Shown: piece by piece, positions 18,801 through 33,800 of the stretch
How the letters are laid out: every line of letters begins with the position of its first letter
Numbering within the stretch: position 1 is the stretch's first letter
IMG/VR virus record: IMGVR_UViG_3300007539_000073
Location: 1-35,352 of that record
DNA length: 35,352 nucleotides
From: a virus
Reading direction: 5' to 3' (one strand)
Position numbers and translations under genes: made by a program
Notes under the pieces: generated by a model
Told to the model about the DNA's origin: nothing
The model's input: only the letters and a program-made list of their open reading frames with translations
The model's database searches: none

Positions 18801-21800
18801 CCCATCATCTATAATGGATCTTTCTTAGTCACTTCTAGAGATAGTGAAACTGTATTCCAATATCAACTTCCTGCTCCTGCTACAGTTATTCCTCAGGGTA
18901 ATATCTTAGTATCAGTTGACTTGAATAAGGGTAAGTCGGACAATAGTGCTGTACTTAATTCTATTGGTCCTTACACAACAAACATACAGAACTCGTTCTT
19001 TAACGACAACTATGTTTATGTTGCATCTACAGGTATCCCCAACTATAAGATTGGTCCTTTCCCTGGATCCGCTCTGTTACCTGGTAACCAGCGTAAATTA
19101 AACAGATTCCCACTGGTTCCTCAAACAATTTCTACCAAAAATGCTATCTCTCCTGGTCCTATTGGTACATGGGTCAATGGTGTTTCTATTTGGTCTTATA
19201 AGTCGAGTGTAACTAAGACATTTGGTCCAGTAACATCTATTGATATTACTAATGCTGGTTCCGACTATGACGCAGCATCTCCTCCAACTATTACTATCGC
19301 TGGTGGCGGTGGATCTGGAGCAGCAGCAAGCGTTGTCGTCGATGGTTCTATCACATCAATCAATGTTGATGCTGGTGGATCTGGATATACTTCATCTCCT
19401 CTAGTCTCTATTGTTGGTGGTGGTGGATCTGGTGCTGCTGCAACTGCTATTATCACTAAGGGTGTTGTTTCTAGAATTCTGATGAATTCTGGTGGTACTG
19501 GATACACCTCACAACCGTCTATTACCATTGTTGGTGGCGGTGGAACTGGTGCAACTGCAACTGCATCTGTTCGTGGTCCTATCAAGTCTATTTCTGTAGA
19601 TGCAGGTGGTGCATCTTATACGTCTAAACCAACTGTTTCTCTTAGTTCTGGTTCTGGTGCTGTTGCTCAGGCAATTGTTAGTAACGGAAGAATTATTTCT
19701 ATCGCTATCATTTCTGCTGGTAGTGGTTATACCACTGCTCCAGAAATTACAATTCAAGGAGATGGTTTTGGTGCTGTTGCTCGTGCAACTATTGATACTG
19801 ATGGTGAAAATGCTGGTAGAGTTACTGGTATTGAAATTCTTAACAGAGGTATCAACTATGTTCAAGGGACTACTTTAATTAATCTGACTTCTGTTGGTTC
19901 TAATGCAACCTTCAGTTCAAATGTATTCCAATGGACTTACAATTTACAAGAAACAGAAACAGTTGATTCTGCTAAAGGTGGTGTTTTTGCTGGATTTAAT
20001 AATCAATATGGTGGTGAATATGCACACATTTCCAATCCACAAAGACTGAGATATATCCTTGGTGATAATTTATTTGAAAATACATCTGGTGCAATTCTTG
20101 AACAAGATGATCAGTTAACACACTCTCCTATCATCGGTTGGGCGTTTGATGGTAATCCGATTTATGGTCCTTATGGATATACCGATCCTACCGATCAATC
20201 TTCTGAAATTTCTAGACTGGATACTTCATATCGTCTGAAGACAAATCTTGTTTATAATGAAACTACTAATCCATATCCTGTTAGAACTGCAGGACCTCTT
20301 CTGACTGAGGAAGCAGCAGGTAGATTTGTTAATGATTATGAGTATGTTTTCGGTCTTGGTGATTTAGACCAATATAACGGTCGTTTTTGCAAAACACCTG
20401 ATTTTCCAGAAGGTAGATATTGTTACTTTGTTACCATTGACACCACTGAAGCTGGCAATTCTGTATTCCCGTATGTTTTAGGTCCTGACTTTAACTCGGT
20501 TGTTGATTCTTGGAATCTCAACAAAGATGCAGTACAGCAAAATATTCCTACAGGTGTTGTTCGTTATAGGGATCCTTATGAGAACGTTGATATTGACGTT
20601 GAGAGAGCGCCTAATGCATCTACAAACGCTTTAACTACTGAGGGTGGTGATATTCTTCTGTTTGATGTAGAAGACGAGAATAGAGACGGTGTTATCTCTC
20701 AAGATGAAATTGATGATCCCGATCAATTGTTTGAAGAGTCTCCTTTGCAACTCTTTGACTATTTCCCCAAAGTTAGATTTGACTCTAAAGTTGATATTGA
20801 AGTTGAGACAATCACTAAATTTGAAGATGCTGCTGTAACTGGATTTATTGTTGAAAACCCTGGTAAAAACTATCAGGTAAATGATATCTTGACGTTTGAT
20901 AATACTGATACTGAAGGTATTGGTGTATCCGCTCGTGTTTCTAGAATTAAAGGTGAAACTGTTACCTCATATAGTTTTGAAACGGTAAATGATAAAAACT
21001 ATGGTGTAGTTCAGACCCAAGTACCTCACAACATTGCTGCAGGTGACACGGTTTACATGGACTATAATCCTGTTATGGATAACACCAATAAACAGTTTAT
21101 TGTTCGTCAATTAAAAGGTATTGAAGAAGTTGTAATTACTCAAACTGGATCTGGTTATGATGAAGAGATTCCTCCTACAATTATTATTGATGGTGATGGT
21201 GAATCTGCTAAATTAGAAGCAGTAGTAACTTCTGTTGGATCTATTGAGAGAGTTAACATTATTAACTCTGGTTCTGGATACACTAAAAATCCTAGAGTTA
21301 TTCTGAGTCATCCTCAGGTGTTTAAAAAGGCAGATTATTATGTCTCAACAATTGCGAATCAAAACTACGTCAAAGTTAATGATGTAATTGTAAATGATGA
21401 TAAAGAAATTTTCTTCTGTGGTAAAACTTTAGATGCTAACAGTAATGAAGTTGCATTTGTATCCAAATTCTCTGCTCTTGGTGTAAAAGAGTGGGAAAGA
21501 ACTTTAGAAAGTCAAACAGGTGAAACTTATACAGAGTTTCTTAAGTTGGATGTTAGTGGAAACAATGTTTGGGTAGTTGGTGAGAACAAACCCAATGCAC
21601 CCGTTCTCGCTGCATATAATCCAGACATTATTCTGGCAAAATATACACAGGCTGCTGATGGTCTTAGTGCTACATTAACTTTCCAAAAAGGTTATGCTGG
21701 TATCTCTGGTTCTACTCGTGCAGATAAAGTAACTGCAATTAAGAGATATTCTGATACTCGTTATATTATTGGTGGTTATACAAATACAAACTCGGCAAAT

Positions 21801-24800
21801 CCTTATGATGCTTTCATTGCATCTATTGATTCTACTGGTAATTTTGCTGCCAAGAGAAAAATTGCAACTGCTGCTAAGTCCGAAAAACTTCTTGATCTAA
21901 TTGTTCTTGATGATGCAGTATACTTTGTTTTAGAGACTGCAGATAGCAGCAGTTCTAACGATGTTAGAGTTTCTTTTGGTAAGGCACTAATCGGAACTAG
22001 TGTAATTACTATTGAGTGGATTAAGGAAATCAATAATTCCTTGTATTCTTTCATGGATGTGAGTTTGGTTAGCGACGAATTTAGTGAGTGCTATGTTGCC
22101 GCTACTTTGAGACTTAAGTCCGACAATACAACTAAAGATAGTTTCTGGGTTGGTAAGTTTGATACCACTGGTGATCTTCTTTGGAACTACAGATATGTCG
22201 CACCCTCTGGACAGTCTATTCAAGTCGCACAAAATTCTGTAATTGATATTTTTGGTGATTTGAACGTTGCATTTACTAGAACTGATAATACAACCACTTA
22301 TAAAACTGTAGATACTGTCAAAATTGGTTATGATGGTAAGTTAAAGTCGCATACTAATAACGAATTCAACAAAAATAATATTGAAGGCATTTCAGCACAT
22401 GCTTTAGCTGTTGATAATTCTGGTGACGTTTATACATTCGGTCAAACCTCTTGGAACCGAAATGAATTTATCTTTGCCTTTGCTTCGGGTGAAACTACTG
22501 ATACTTGTGCTCATTATACTGGCACATTTACTGGCACTGGTGGTGCAATTCAGTATCTTGCAAATGCGGCATATATGCCTGCATATCAGACTGCATCTCC
22601 TTCTGCCTGGGAAAATGCAAACATTAAAATTACTGCAGCACAACTTGGAACTAAGTTGAATGACGACTGGACCTGTGAATTCATGGTCTATAAGAATGGT
22701 TCTGAGTACAATACTCACAGTCAAACTCAAGTCACATTGATGGCAATCGGTGATGCTACCGTTTCTACTGGTGGTCTCTGGTTGTACTATGATCTTTCTA
22801 GTGGCAAACTGGAACTGGTTGTTACAAACAATACGACAGCACTTAATTCTGCAGGTAGTGCATTACAGTCAGTATCGACAACTATGTTTGCCGATAACAG
22901 TTGGCAGTTTGTTGCAGTTAAAAAGTCTGGTAATACCTTTACTGGATATGTAAATGGTATTCAGGTATTTACTGGTACTATTGCAAACACTAGTCTCGGA
23001 AATAAAGACCTGTTCTTTGGTAATATTCCTGGTAGAAGCACAACTCTTGGTCAGTTCCGTAAGAACGAACAGTTCCAAGGATACTTCGACAATATTAGAC
23101 TTAGAAACAGAGCAGTTACTCCTACAGTTCCTAGTGATGTTTCTGCACTTCCCACTTCTGGTGGATTTGCTCTTGCTTACGATTGGTCAGATGATGCTTG
23201 GTTTACAACTAATTTGAACCGTTACGATTATATTGATTATATTGGTTGGGGTCTTAAGACTGATAAAAATTCAGATGCTGCAAGACTTGGAGATCAAGGT
23301 GTTAAGACTAACACTGGAGTTGGTTTTGCCAGAACTGCTGTCACTGCTGTCACTGGATCTACGCTTACAGTAACCAACACTGGACTCGCTCTGGGAACCG
23401 CTGGTCTGCAGACTTTAGACTTTGATGATGCGACAATTACTTTGGCTCAGGACACTGAGACACTTACTTATGCTGTTGATGAGTGGAGTTCTAGAACATC
23501 TACAGTTCCTTCTCCTGGATCTCAGAAACTGAAAGTAAATGCTGTTGTTAAGAACAGATATTATATGAAGGTTACTAACACTGTCAAGATTGACAATGTT
23601 CAGGAACTTACTATCAACCAAGCATTCAATTTCTCAGTTGGTGCAAAGTTACGTTTGAATAATACTTCGGGTGCTTTTGTTAATAGCGGTTATATCTTAA
23701 AAGTTGATAATACTAATAATAAAGTATATGTTGCTGTTAATAATAACGCCTGGTCTGATGATCTGAACACTGGTAATTTAGTTACCGAACAGTTTGCTGA
23801 GCAAAGCACTTATGGGATCACGGGTCCTGTTCCTAATGATGTTAATGATATCGTTGATTATATCTTTGAGAAGGTTAATAATACTACACCTGGCACCTTT
23901 AATATCGATCTAGACAAGTACAATTTAGATGGAACATATAATGCAGGTGGCGGTCAGAATCTTGATTCCTTCGCTAAGTTCAAACCATTTAACACCGATT
24001 TTTATAGCGTTAAAATTGAAGAAGTTTCTGGATCATCGACCTTTATCGTTGGATCTGTTGTTAACATCTCATCATCTGATATTTCTTTCAATGCTGCATA
24101 TACTACTGCACAGATTACAAATCTTACTGGCGTTCTGAAAATAACTTTAGTATCTACTCTGAGTAAAACTCTTCAATGTACTGCTGTTGCCAATACTGAT
24201 GAAGTGTATGTTATCACTGGTGATAAGCATTATCTGAGTGTTGGTGAAAACGTTAATGTTGATGGTAATCCCTCTCAAGAAGTTAATAGTGTAACTTACG
24301 ATGAGTATGACGGTTCATTTATTGTTGATCGTGTAGTAAGTTCTAAAGAATTTACATACAAACTACCTCAGACAGCAGTTTCTGCACCTGCAACCTCTGC
24401 AGCAAATGTTAGTGTGTTTGTCAAGTCTCCTGTCTTGAAGATGTACTATGGTCACCAGTATCTGTTCGACCTTAGTCACTCCTCTATGGCTGGTGCAAAC
24501 CTGTCATTCTCTAAAGATAATCTGTTCAAACTTGAATATTCCTTCAACTCTATTGAAAGAATTGGAACACCTGGTTTGACTGGAGAAGGGCAACCTACAC
24601 CTACTGTGAAACTGAAAGTAGATCGTGACATTGTAACAAATATCTCATATTATTTCGATCCTTCTAGAACTGGTGATGATTCTCCGATCGCATCTTCTAG
24701 TTATCTCGATATTGTTGATTCTCCTTATGTCGGAACATTTACTATCACAGATACCTCTGGAGGAACAATTACTACTGGTGATAATATCTTTAAGTTCTTA

Positions 24801-27800
24801 TTGGCTAACGAACCCGAAGGTGTTGCTACCGTTTCTCAAACCACTTATAGCACCTCCTCTACAAAGGCAGTTGGTCCTATCAATGATATCAGGATTGTCA
24901 ATGCTGGTGGTTTCTACTCTAGACTTCCTGTTGTAACAGGTATTCAATCTTCTCGTAAAATTGAAAGAGTTGCTATTAATGAACCTGGTACTGAGTATGC
25001 AGTAGGAACTTACAATAGTGTTCCTATTGGTGGAGATGGTGAGGGTGGTTTGGTTTCTATCACCGTTGCTGATGGAACAGACTCTGAAGGTGTATCAATT
25101 CCTGGTCAGATTCAAGAAGTTGTTGTTACCTCTCCTGGTAAAGGTTACACAACAGCAGTAATTGATATCGAAGCAATTGAAGGTATTCTTGGTGCAGGTT
25201 TAACTGGATCGGGTGCAGAACTTCAGGTTGTTATTCCTCCGTTTGGATCTGGAGCATCTATTTTCACAAAGGGTGACAAAGTTGGTAAAATCAAGAAACT
25301 GAAGAATAACAACTTTGGTTATGATTATCCTCATGACTACACTTTGCGTCCAGAGATTACGTTCCCAATCAACGCACAGTTAACTTCTACCAGTATTCTT
25401 GATAGTATTACAGTTACTAACCCTGGATCTGGTTATTCTCAAGCACCTGCTGTTGTTATCACAGGTGGCGGTGGTCAGAATGCCGTTGCTGAGGCAACAA
25501 TTAGAAATGGTCGTATTGATCAGATCATTGTAAAAGATCCTGGTTCGGGATATTCTTCTGAACCCACAGTTGCACTTAAGTCTTCTTTCAACTATGTTGT
25601 TAACCTTGACTTGGGTCTTCTGCAGTTTGCATTCCCACATGGAATTACTAATGGTGCTCAAGTTACGCTTTCTGTAACCGATACTGGAGATGGCGCTGAC
25701 TTCCCTCTGGCAGCAGGAGCACTGGGTAGATTGAATAGCACTACAACTTATTTTGCAATTACAGGTAGTGCAAACTCTCTCGAAGATGATCAATTAAAAC
25801 TTGCGATTACCGCTGCAAACGCAGAACTTGGTGATGCTATTACATTTGCTAACACTGGTACAGGCAGACAGTCTTTGCTGACTGAATCTTTTGGTGCTGC
25901 AGCGACCGCAAATGTCATTACTTCAACTTTCCTTGAGGGTGAGTTAGTTTATCAAGGTGACAGTCTTGAGACTGCAACTGCTACTGGTTATGTTTCTACT
26001 AATAGTGGTTGGCAAGTTGGTCCTAGAATTCTTAAGATTGTTGATTACACTGGAGATTTTGCAAGTGGTCAAAGAGTAACTGGTGTAATTTCTAAGTCTT
26101 CTGGTATTATTAGCGATCTCAAGATTGCTAAAGGTGTCTTGGAGATTGGTTCTATTACTAAGACTACAGGTCAATTTATTGATGATGTTGGTAAGCCTTC
26201 TGAGATTATTCAAAAGATTCAAGACTCTTACTATTATCAAGACTTCTCATATGCAGTTAAGTCTTCTGTCTCTATTGATGATTGGAAGGATATCTTAATC
26301 AAGAATGTTCACCCTGCATCATTTAAAGTCTTTGGTGAGTTGAATCTGAATGAATATGGTTCTATTCCTAACAAAGAGACTGATTTTGAATTAACTAAAT
26401 CCGTTGAACTTGCAAGGCAGGCAACAGTACCCAACATTCAGAGTTTCTCTCTGGTTGAACCCATTTATTCAGAGTTCAATAATACTGAAGTTCTGTTCCG
26501 TCAAAAGAGACTGACTTCTTCGGAGAATATTCTTACCTCTGTTGTACAGCGTGTTGATGATATTTCTAACCTGTTTGATGGCGAAAGAATTTCATTCCCT
26601 CTAACTGTTGCTGGGAATAATGTTGTTGCAAACGCTAATCAGTTAATGATTGTTCTGAATGGTGTTGCACAAACTCCAAATACTTCGTTTGAGATTCAAG
26701 GAGATTCTATTGTATTCAGCGAACCTCCCTCTCCTCCTGCAAGTGTTAAGTATGTCAATGTAACTGTAAATCAGATTAATATTGTTGATCTTACATTTAA
26801 TAATCAAAGTGGTATTTTCCCACTTGTAGGTAATACTTTGGTTGGTGTTTCTTCTACAGCGAGACTGACAGTTACTAAGGTTGTTGGTGACAATATCCAA
26901 GGTTATGTGACCGAAGGAACCTTCATTATTGGAGAACTTTGCACAGTCGGTGCAACTGGATTCTCTGCAAACTTGGCAACTAATACTGCGATTAACAATA
27001 TTGGACTGTTCTCTTTCGGTGAAACTGTTACTAATCTCACAGGTGACACTGCTAAAGTTGAACAGATTAACCTCGAAAGAGGGCAGGAAACTCCTGTTGC
27101 AGATTTACGCTATACCATTGGTGCTGCAACCACTAGTTTTGAAGTTGTAACTACTGCTGCTGGTGCAGACGCACCTGTTCCTGCGGGCACATTTGTTCAA
27201 GGTGAAAAATATCAGTTTGGATCTGAAATCTTCACTGTTAATACTATTAGTAATGGTTCTCAATCCACAACACTGGGTGTAACTAGAGGTGAGGATGGGA
27301 CTCAAGCAGCAGCACAACAGGAAGATATTCCGATCTATGGAACACAGATTTCTGTTACAAATGCATTAACTCTTAGTAAAACTGCAGGTACATATCAATC
27401 TACACCTGGTCTTTATGATATTGAACTTAATGATGTTATTATTGGTGCATCTTCTGGTGTTGTTGCTCGTATTACATCTACTGCAGCATATCAAGATCCT
27501 GTAACTCAAGAGTTTATCGGACAGGTTAACATCTCTGAAGGTTCTTCCTTCTTTGGTCTGTTGTTCAACAGAATTACATCTCAAACTTATCCCAACATCG
27601 TTTTAGATGATATTTCTAAATCAACCGTAAGTATTGTTGATTTCACTGATAATGCAACTGCATTTGATGTCAAGTTCCCGTCAAATGAACTTATCAACAA
27701 CTTTGTAATTCCTTACGACACTGCATCTGGTGCTCTCCAACAGGATGAATTTATTCGCAATTATAAGGTTGAGTATGGTAGTTCTAGTGCAGATTTCTTC

Positions 27801-30800
27801 GCTAATGAAGGCGGCAAGGTTAGAAGACTGACATTTAAGGATAGTGTTGGCAGCGGATTCTTTGCTGCTGGTCAGACAATCAGAACCACTGACACTAAGG
27901 CAGAAGTTATTGGTTATAACCAAGCAAGAAGAACTATCTACCTTGGTAAGATTGGTAGAACTCAATCTACTGGTGCAGACTATCATACAGCAACTTTTGC
28001 TGCTGGAGCTGCTCTCAATACTTACAATGAGAGATATGGAACCGCATGTCTAGCACTTTCTCCTGGCGTTGCTCCTCATACTTTTGTTAGTGGTGTTGCT
28101 AATGCAATCACTGCATCTGTTGGTGCAAGTGGAACATTTACTGCAGCAGCAGGAACAACTTATGATCCTCTCTCTGGACTCTTAGTTCTCAATATTGGAA
28201 CTCACTCTCTGACTACTAGTAATAAAGTAACCATTGCAGACAATGGTATTACATTTACTTGTGATCAGGATAATAATACCTCTAATAAAACATATCCTCG
28301 TTCTACTGATCCTGCATCTGGTCAGGCACTTACTATTACCGCAACTACTTCTACAACAGTTACTGTTAACGTTGGAGCAGTTCCTGTTGATGAGTATATT
28401 AGTTATGCTACCTCTAGTGAATTTGGTTTTGGAACGGGTGCATTTACAGTTGAACTTTGGATTAAACCTCTCTCTGTTGCTGCAGGAAGTAAAACACTCT
28501 TTGACTTCAGAACAGCAGCAACTGAACTGTCACCGTATTTGTATCTCGATGGTGCGAATCTGAAATATTATAATAATGGTAGTGTTACAATCACTGGTAC
28601 AACAAACTTAGTTGCTGGAACTTGGTATCACGTTGCTATCAGCAGAAGTGGCACTACAACCAAAATGTTCCTTAATGGAACTCAAGAGGGTAGTGATTAC
28701 TCTGATGCTTCCAACTATGGAACCACGAAACCAATTAGAATTGGCGCTACTTATAACGCTGGTGCAGTATTCCCTGGTTATGTCGATGAGTTCCGTGTTT
28801 CTACTAATGCTCGTTATACTGGTGCATTCACTGCACCTGCAGGCATCTTCCAAGGTGATTCAAATACCAAATTACTTCTTCACTTTGATGGTACAGAAGG
28901 TCAAACTTATGTTGATGATTGGTCTGGTGCTGAAGGATTTACTAAGGGTGAAGAATTCAACAATGATGCAATCCTTGCAACCTCTAGAGTTACAGGCGCA
29001 CCTGCTGGATTTGCTGCAAAGAGTCAAAGATATTATGATGCTGCAAATCTTCTTCTTTCCAACAAAGACTTTATTGCAAAAGAAACTGTTCACTTATTGA
29101 CTCAGCAATATCCTTCATTGGCAATTCCTGGTGGAAATGTAAATTGTGAAGATGACATCGTTGATGTTATTGAAGAATTGGTTGAAGATCTTCGTAATGG
29201 TAGCAATAGTCATATTTGGGATACAGCAGCACTGTATGTCAATAGAACTACAACACCTATCACAATCAATCACGTTGATGGTGAGCAAGTAGAGACTGTC
29301 TGGGCATTCGATAAAGCAAAAGAAATTGCACAGTATATTATTACAAATACTCTTTGGACTGTTACTGGTTCTCATGGACTGACGCAGAAAACTGATGCAA
29401 CAATCACTGATTCCACTGCATCTTCTCTGAATCAATTTACCGTAACTGGTGCAACTTATGACGCCGCAACTGGTGTTATGGTACTCACGATTGGAAGTCA
29501 TTCATTGACAACTGCTTCTCGTGTTTCTCTTGCTACAGAGAGTCTTACATTTACTTGCACTCAAGATGGTAATGATCGTCAAACTGCATATCCTCGTGCA
29601 ATTGCTGGTGATGGAAATCCTGATCCTGCTTACAATGCAGTTCTTGCTGTCACCGCTGTTTCTGCAACTACAATCACCGTTAATGTTGGTGCTTCACCTG
29701 TTGGTCAGCAATATGCACACACCTTCGTCTCTGCCACTTCTAATGGTGTTACACAACTAGATTACAGTCTTGCCGATTGTGCTGATGTTTGGACCACTGT
29801 TGGTAACCTGATGGATATCATCACTGATACCCTTGAGCAAGCAAATCTCAGTTCCCCTGTTGATCACCTTGCAAGTGTAACTAAGGTCGAACCTGCATAT
29901 GAGTTCCAAGGTGGTACAGTTGATGCATTCTTGGAGACAGATTTCACAGTTAATTATCAAGACACTGTAAATGATCTGGTATATACCAATCAAATTGATG
30001 GTGATGCTCAATACAGATTCAGAGATGCTGCTGGTTTAATCCGTGCAAACCGCACACCTATCGTTGATAAGGCAGCAGCAGATATGATTGCTAGATATCC
30101 CGACCTTGCTCAGGATATGCCTAGAAATGAAAATGGTGGTAGCACTGATGGAACTCTTCGTTGTAAGACTGACCTTGGACTGATTCTTGATGGACTTGCT
30201 AATGACATTGAGAATGGTGGCAACAGAAACAGCGTTACCGCTGCTAACTTCTATATTGGTGCAAACGGAGAACTGCAGCACATCAGACTGCAAGCATTCC
30301 AGTCAATCTATGCACATGATCGCTTAGGTTATTATGCTAAACAGGCGATCACTGGAGATCTTGACGAAACTAATACCAACGCAATTATTGTTGGTGATTG
30401 GGGTATTACAAATGACGGTGGTAACTGTGCAAACGTACAGTCTGCTATCGATACATTGATTACAACAATCAATGATATTATTGCTCCTACAGACGAAGAC
30501 TTTAACATTGCTGCTGATAGAATCTATTTCAACAGAGATTATATCGCTCAGGAAATCACTGGACTTACAACTCAAGAGTTTACATATACTCTGAATAATG
30601 TAAATTACAGTGCATTAACATATCCTGGTTCAAATGGTCGTGTGACTTGTGAGAGAGATCTCAAACTGATTCTCTTGAGTATTATTTCTGATCTTCAAAC
30701 TGGTGGTACGAATAGCACTATTCAAGCAATTGAGTTGTATCTGAATGCAAATCTCACTATCAATCATATTGAGAATGAATTGCTCGCTACCATTTACTCT

Positions 30801-33800
30801 ATTGAACTGCTTAAGACATTTGCTGAGAGAGCAGTACAGAATCTTCTGTATGATCAATTTACCAATGTAACTGGTGATCAGTATGCAGCACAATTTACAT
30901 CGGAGACTGCATATCGTGATCAATTAACACCGACAGCGATTAATAACGTCATCTACAGAATTAGAGATCTTGTTGACACCTCTGTTTCTATCCTTGCTCC
31001 TGGTAAGGATGAAGCAAGAAGTGCTGCTAAGAATCTTCTGTACAATAAGAACTACTATAGAGAGGAAATCTCCACTCTGGCAACTGCACAGTTTGGTACT
31101 GGTGCATGGACTTATGACACATTCATTGATGGTTTAGTTGATGATGTCGTACATGATCTCATCACTACCGATGTAGATACTAGCGTATCTGCTTACACAA
31201 TTACTTTAAGTGCTTCTACTGGTGCTTTTGCGGTTGGTGAAACTGTCACATCTAGTGGTGGTGGAACTGCAACTGTTCTTGAATGGGATTCTGAGGATGA
31301 GATCCTCTATGTCGGTGCATTTACTGGCACTGCATGGGCAGCAGCGGACACTCTGACTGCTCCTTCTACTGCAACAGGAACCATTGCTACTAGCGGTGTA
31401 AGTTCTGCTTATGATTGGTACTCTTCTCCTGCAAACGTTAAGATCCTTTCTAAGGCAAGAACAATTACATCTAATATTGCAGGTCAAGTTCCTGGAACAA
31501 ACCTATTCACCAATCCTGAGGCATTCGCTGCTAATTGGCAGGTAAATTCCAATGGTGGTGTTGATTCTCTCTTAATTACTGATAATAATATTGCTGCTCC
31601 TGATTCTACAGTAACTGCAGAGAAATTCTACGCTGCTAACAATAATGGTGGAGTTCATGATACTTTCAGAGACTATAGTTTAACTGCATTTGAAACATTT
31701 GACTCCGATACAGTTAAGTTTGACTCGGGTAGCGAAACATTTGATACTGGTGCTGTTGGAATTGATGCGACCCAAACATTCACATATTCGGTCTTCTTCA
31801 AATCTGCTGGATCTCAATCTGTCAGATTCAAGATTGCTCTTGATCCTGGCACCGCATCTGAACAGAATATTTTCTTCGATCTCAACCTCAACGCTGGAAC
31901 CACAGGATCTCTGTTCATTCCTCAGGGTGGTCTAACGGGTGATGCTTATGGTGCTGTTCCTTATGGTAATGGTTGGTATAGAGCATATATTACAACAACG
32001 TTTGGATTTGGTTTCTCTACACTCAGAGCATCGGTTATTGTTAACTCTGCTACTGGTGCAAACAACTGGACTGGAGATGGTGCTGTTGGTGCATACTTCT
32101 GGGGTGCGAAACTCAATAAAGGTGCGCTTGATCCATATCTCGCAGTTAGTGGTGAAATCTTCTACGCTGATACTGAGTACAATATTAAGAAGTATGCAAT
32201 TGACCTTCTTGAAGGATTTATGGGTCAAGCACTTGACAATACTCTGACCTCACCTTCTACTAATGCTGGTTTCTATTCATTCTATGATTCCACTGCTGCA
32301 TCTGATTATACTAAGGCAACAATTCAACGATTTATTCGTTATGGATTGAATGTCATTCGTGAGCAGTTGAATACTGATTCTTACTACACAACTCTGACTC
32401 AGGTAACTGGCATTTCTCTAGTTGCTAAGACATACGGAATTAGAGATATCCCTGTCGGAATTGCTGGAGGTCTGCAGTCCTCTGATTACATTTATGGTTT
32501 GAATAGTGATTCATATGCTGAACTGGAAAGCATCTCACTTAATGAGGCAAAGATTGTTCAGGTTTATAAGAGATTTAGAATTGATGGTACTATCACTGAC
32601 GGTCCATTCATTATGGGCGAGGTAGTTACTAAGCAAGGTGCTCCCTCTGTTACTGGCGTCGTTTATGGATTCCATGAAGATGCAAACTATAAGTATCTTG
32701 ATGTTCGTGTTACCGCTGGTCCTTGGGCAGTCACAGATACTCTTGTGGGTGCAACTAACTCTACAACAGCACAAATTAGTGCTGAGGAAGATAGATTACA
32801 TGTTATCGATCTTAAGGGTGAATTCACTAACAATATTCCATTCAAGGGATACACCAGCGGTCAAACCGCTCAACCTACAGGATTCCTTAAGACTCAGGCT
32901 GCTGTAACTAGCAATCTTGGTGGTACTCTCACAGTTGATACTGAAACTCTGCTTGGTTCTTTCGAGAAGACAGCAGTTGTTTATCCCGAATCGTCTAGAC
33001 AATACCTCGATGTTAGTAAGTATGCTGGTTTAGATGTTCAGGTTGGTCAAAGAATCGCATCCGAAGGATATATCCGATTGGGTGTTTCTATCGTCAATAA
33101 CTTGAATGTATTCACTGAGGGTGGAAGACTTTACAAGGTTGTTAACGGAAACCAAGATACTAATACTTACGGCATCATTACTGAAATCGATCTTAATAAT
33201 AACTACATCTATGTTTCACAAGTCTTAGGAACATTCAATAACGGTGATTTGGTTGGTGATTATGGTGTAGGTAATAGTTTCCCTGTTGGATACGCGAGCG
33301 TATCTACCAAGGTTACAACTGCTGGTGCCGCTGCTGCTCTTGTACAAGATATTCGTGATGTTGGTCTCAATAAGAGAATCTATCTCAGTGATATTCGTGG
33401 AACATTTGATGTTAAAGATTCTATCAAGGGTCTCGATGGATACCGCGCAGCAATTCTTGCTAAGGTTGATCTTAAGGCAAGAGTTAAGCGTGCATTCAAG
33501 GGATTTGATGGTACTCAAACTAACTTCAAACTCACCACAGATAATGGCACACAATACCTCCCTGACCCCGCAGGTCACCTGTTGGTATTCATCAATGGTG
33601 TTTTACAACCTCCTGGTGCTACAAATGCATTTACTGCATTCTCCGATGAAATTCAATTCACTGAGGCACCTGATCCTGGCGCATCCTTCACTGGATTCTA
33701 TGTTGGTAAGTTGAGACAACTGGATGATATTTCATTCGAGTTTGACTCTCTGCGTCAGTCCTTCAACCTTAAGCGTAGTGACGTATTCTACTCACTGACA

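Noticed and set aside
19300-19560. Short GGTGGNGGT DNA repeats as a CRISPR-like array
   Set aside because: They are in frame, encode glycine runs of GxGY units and lack uniform spacers.
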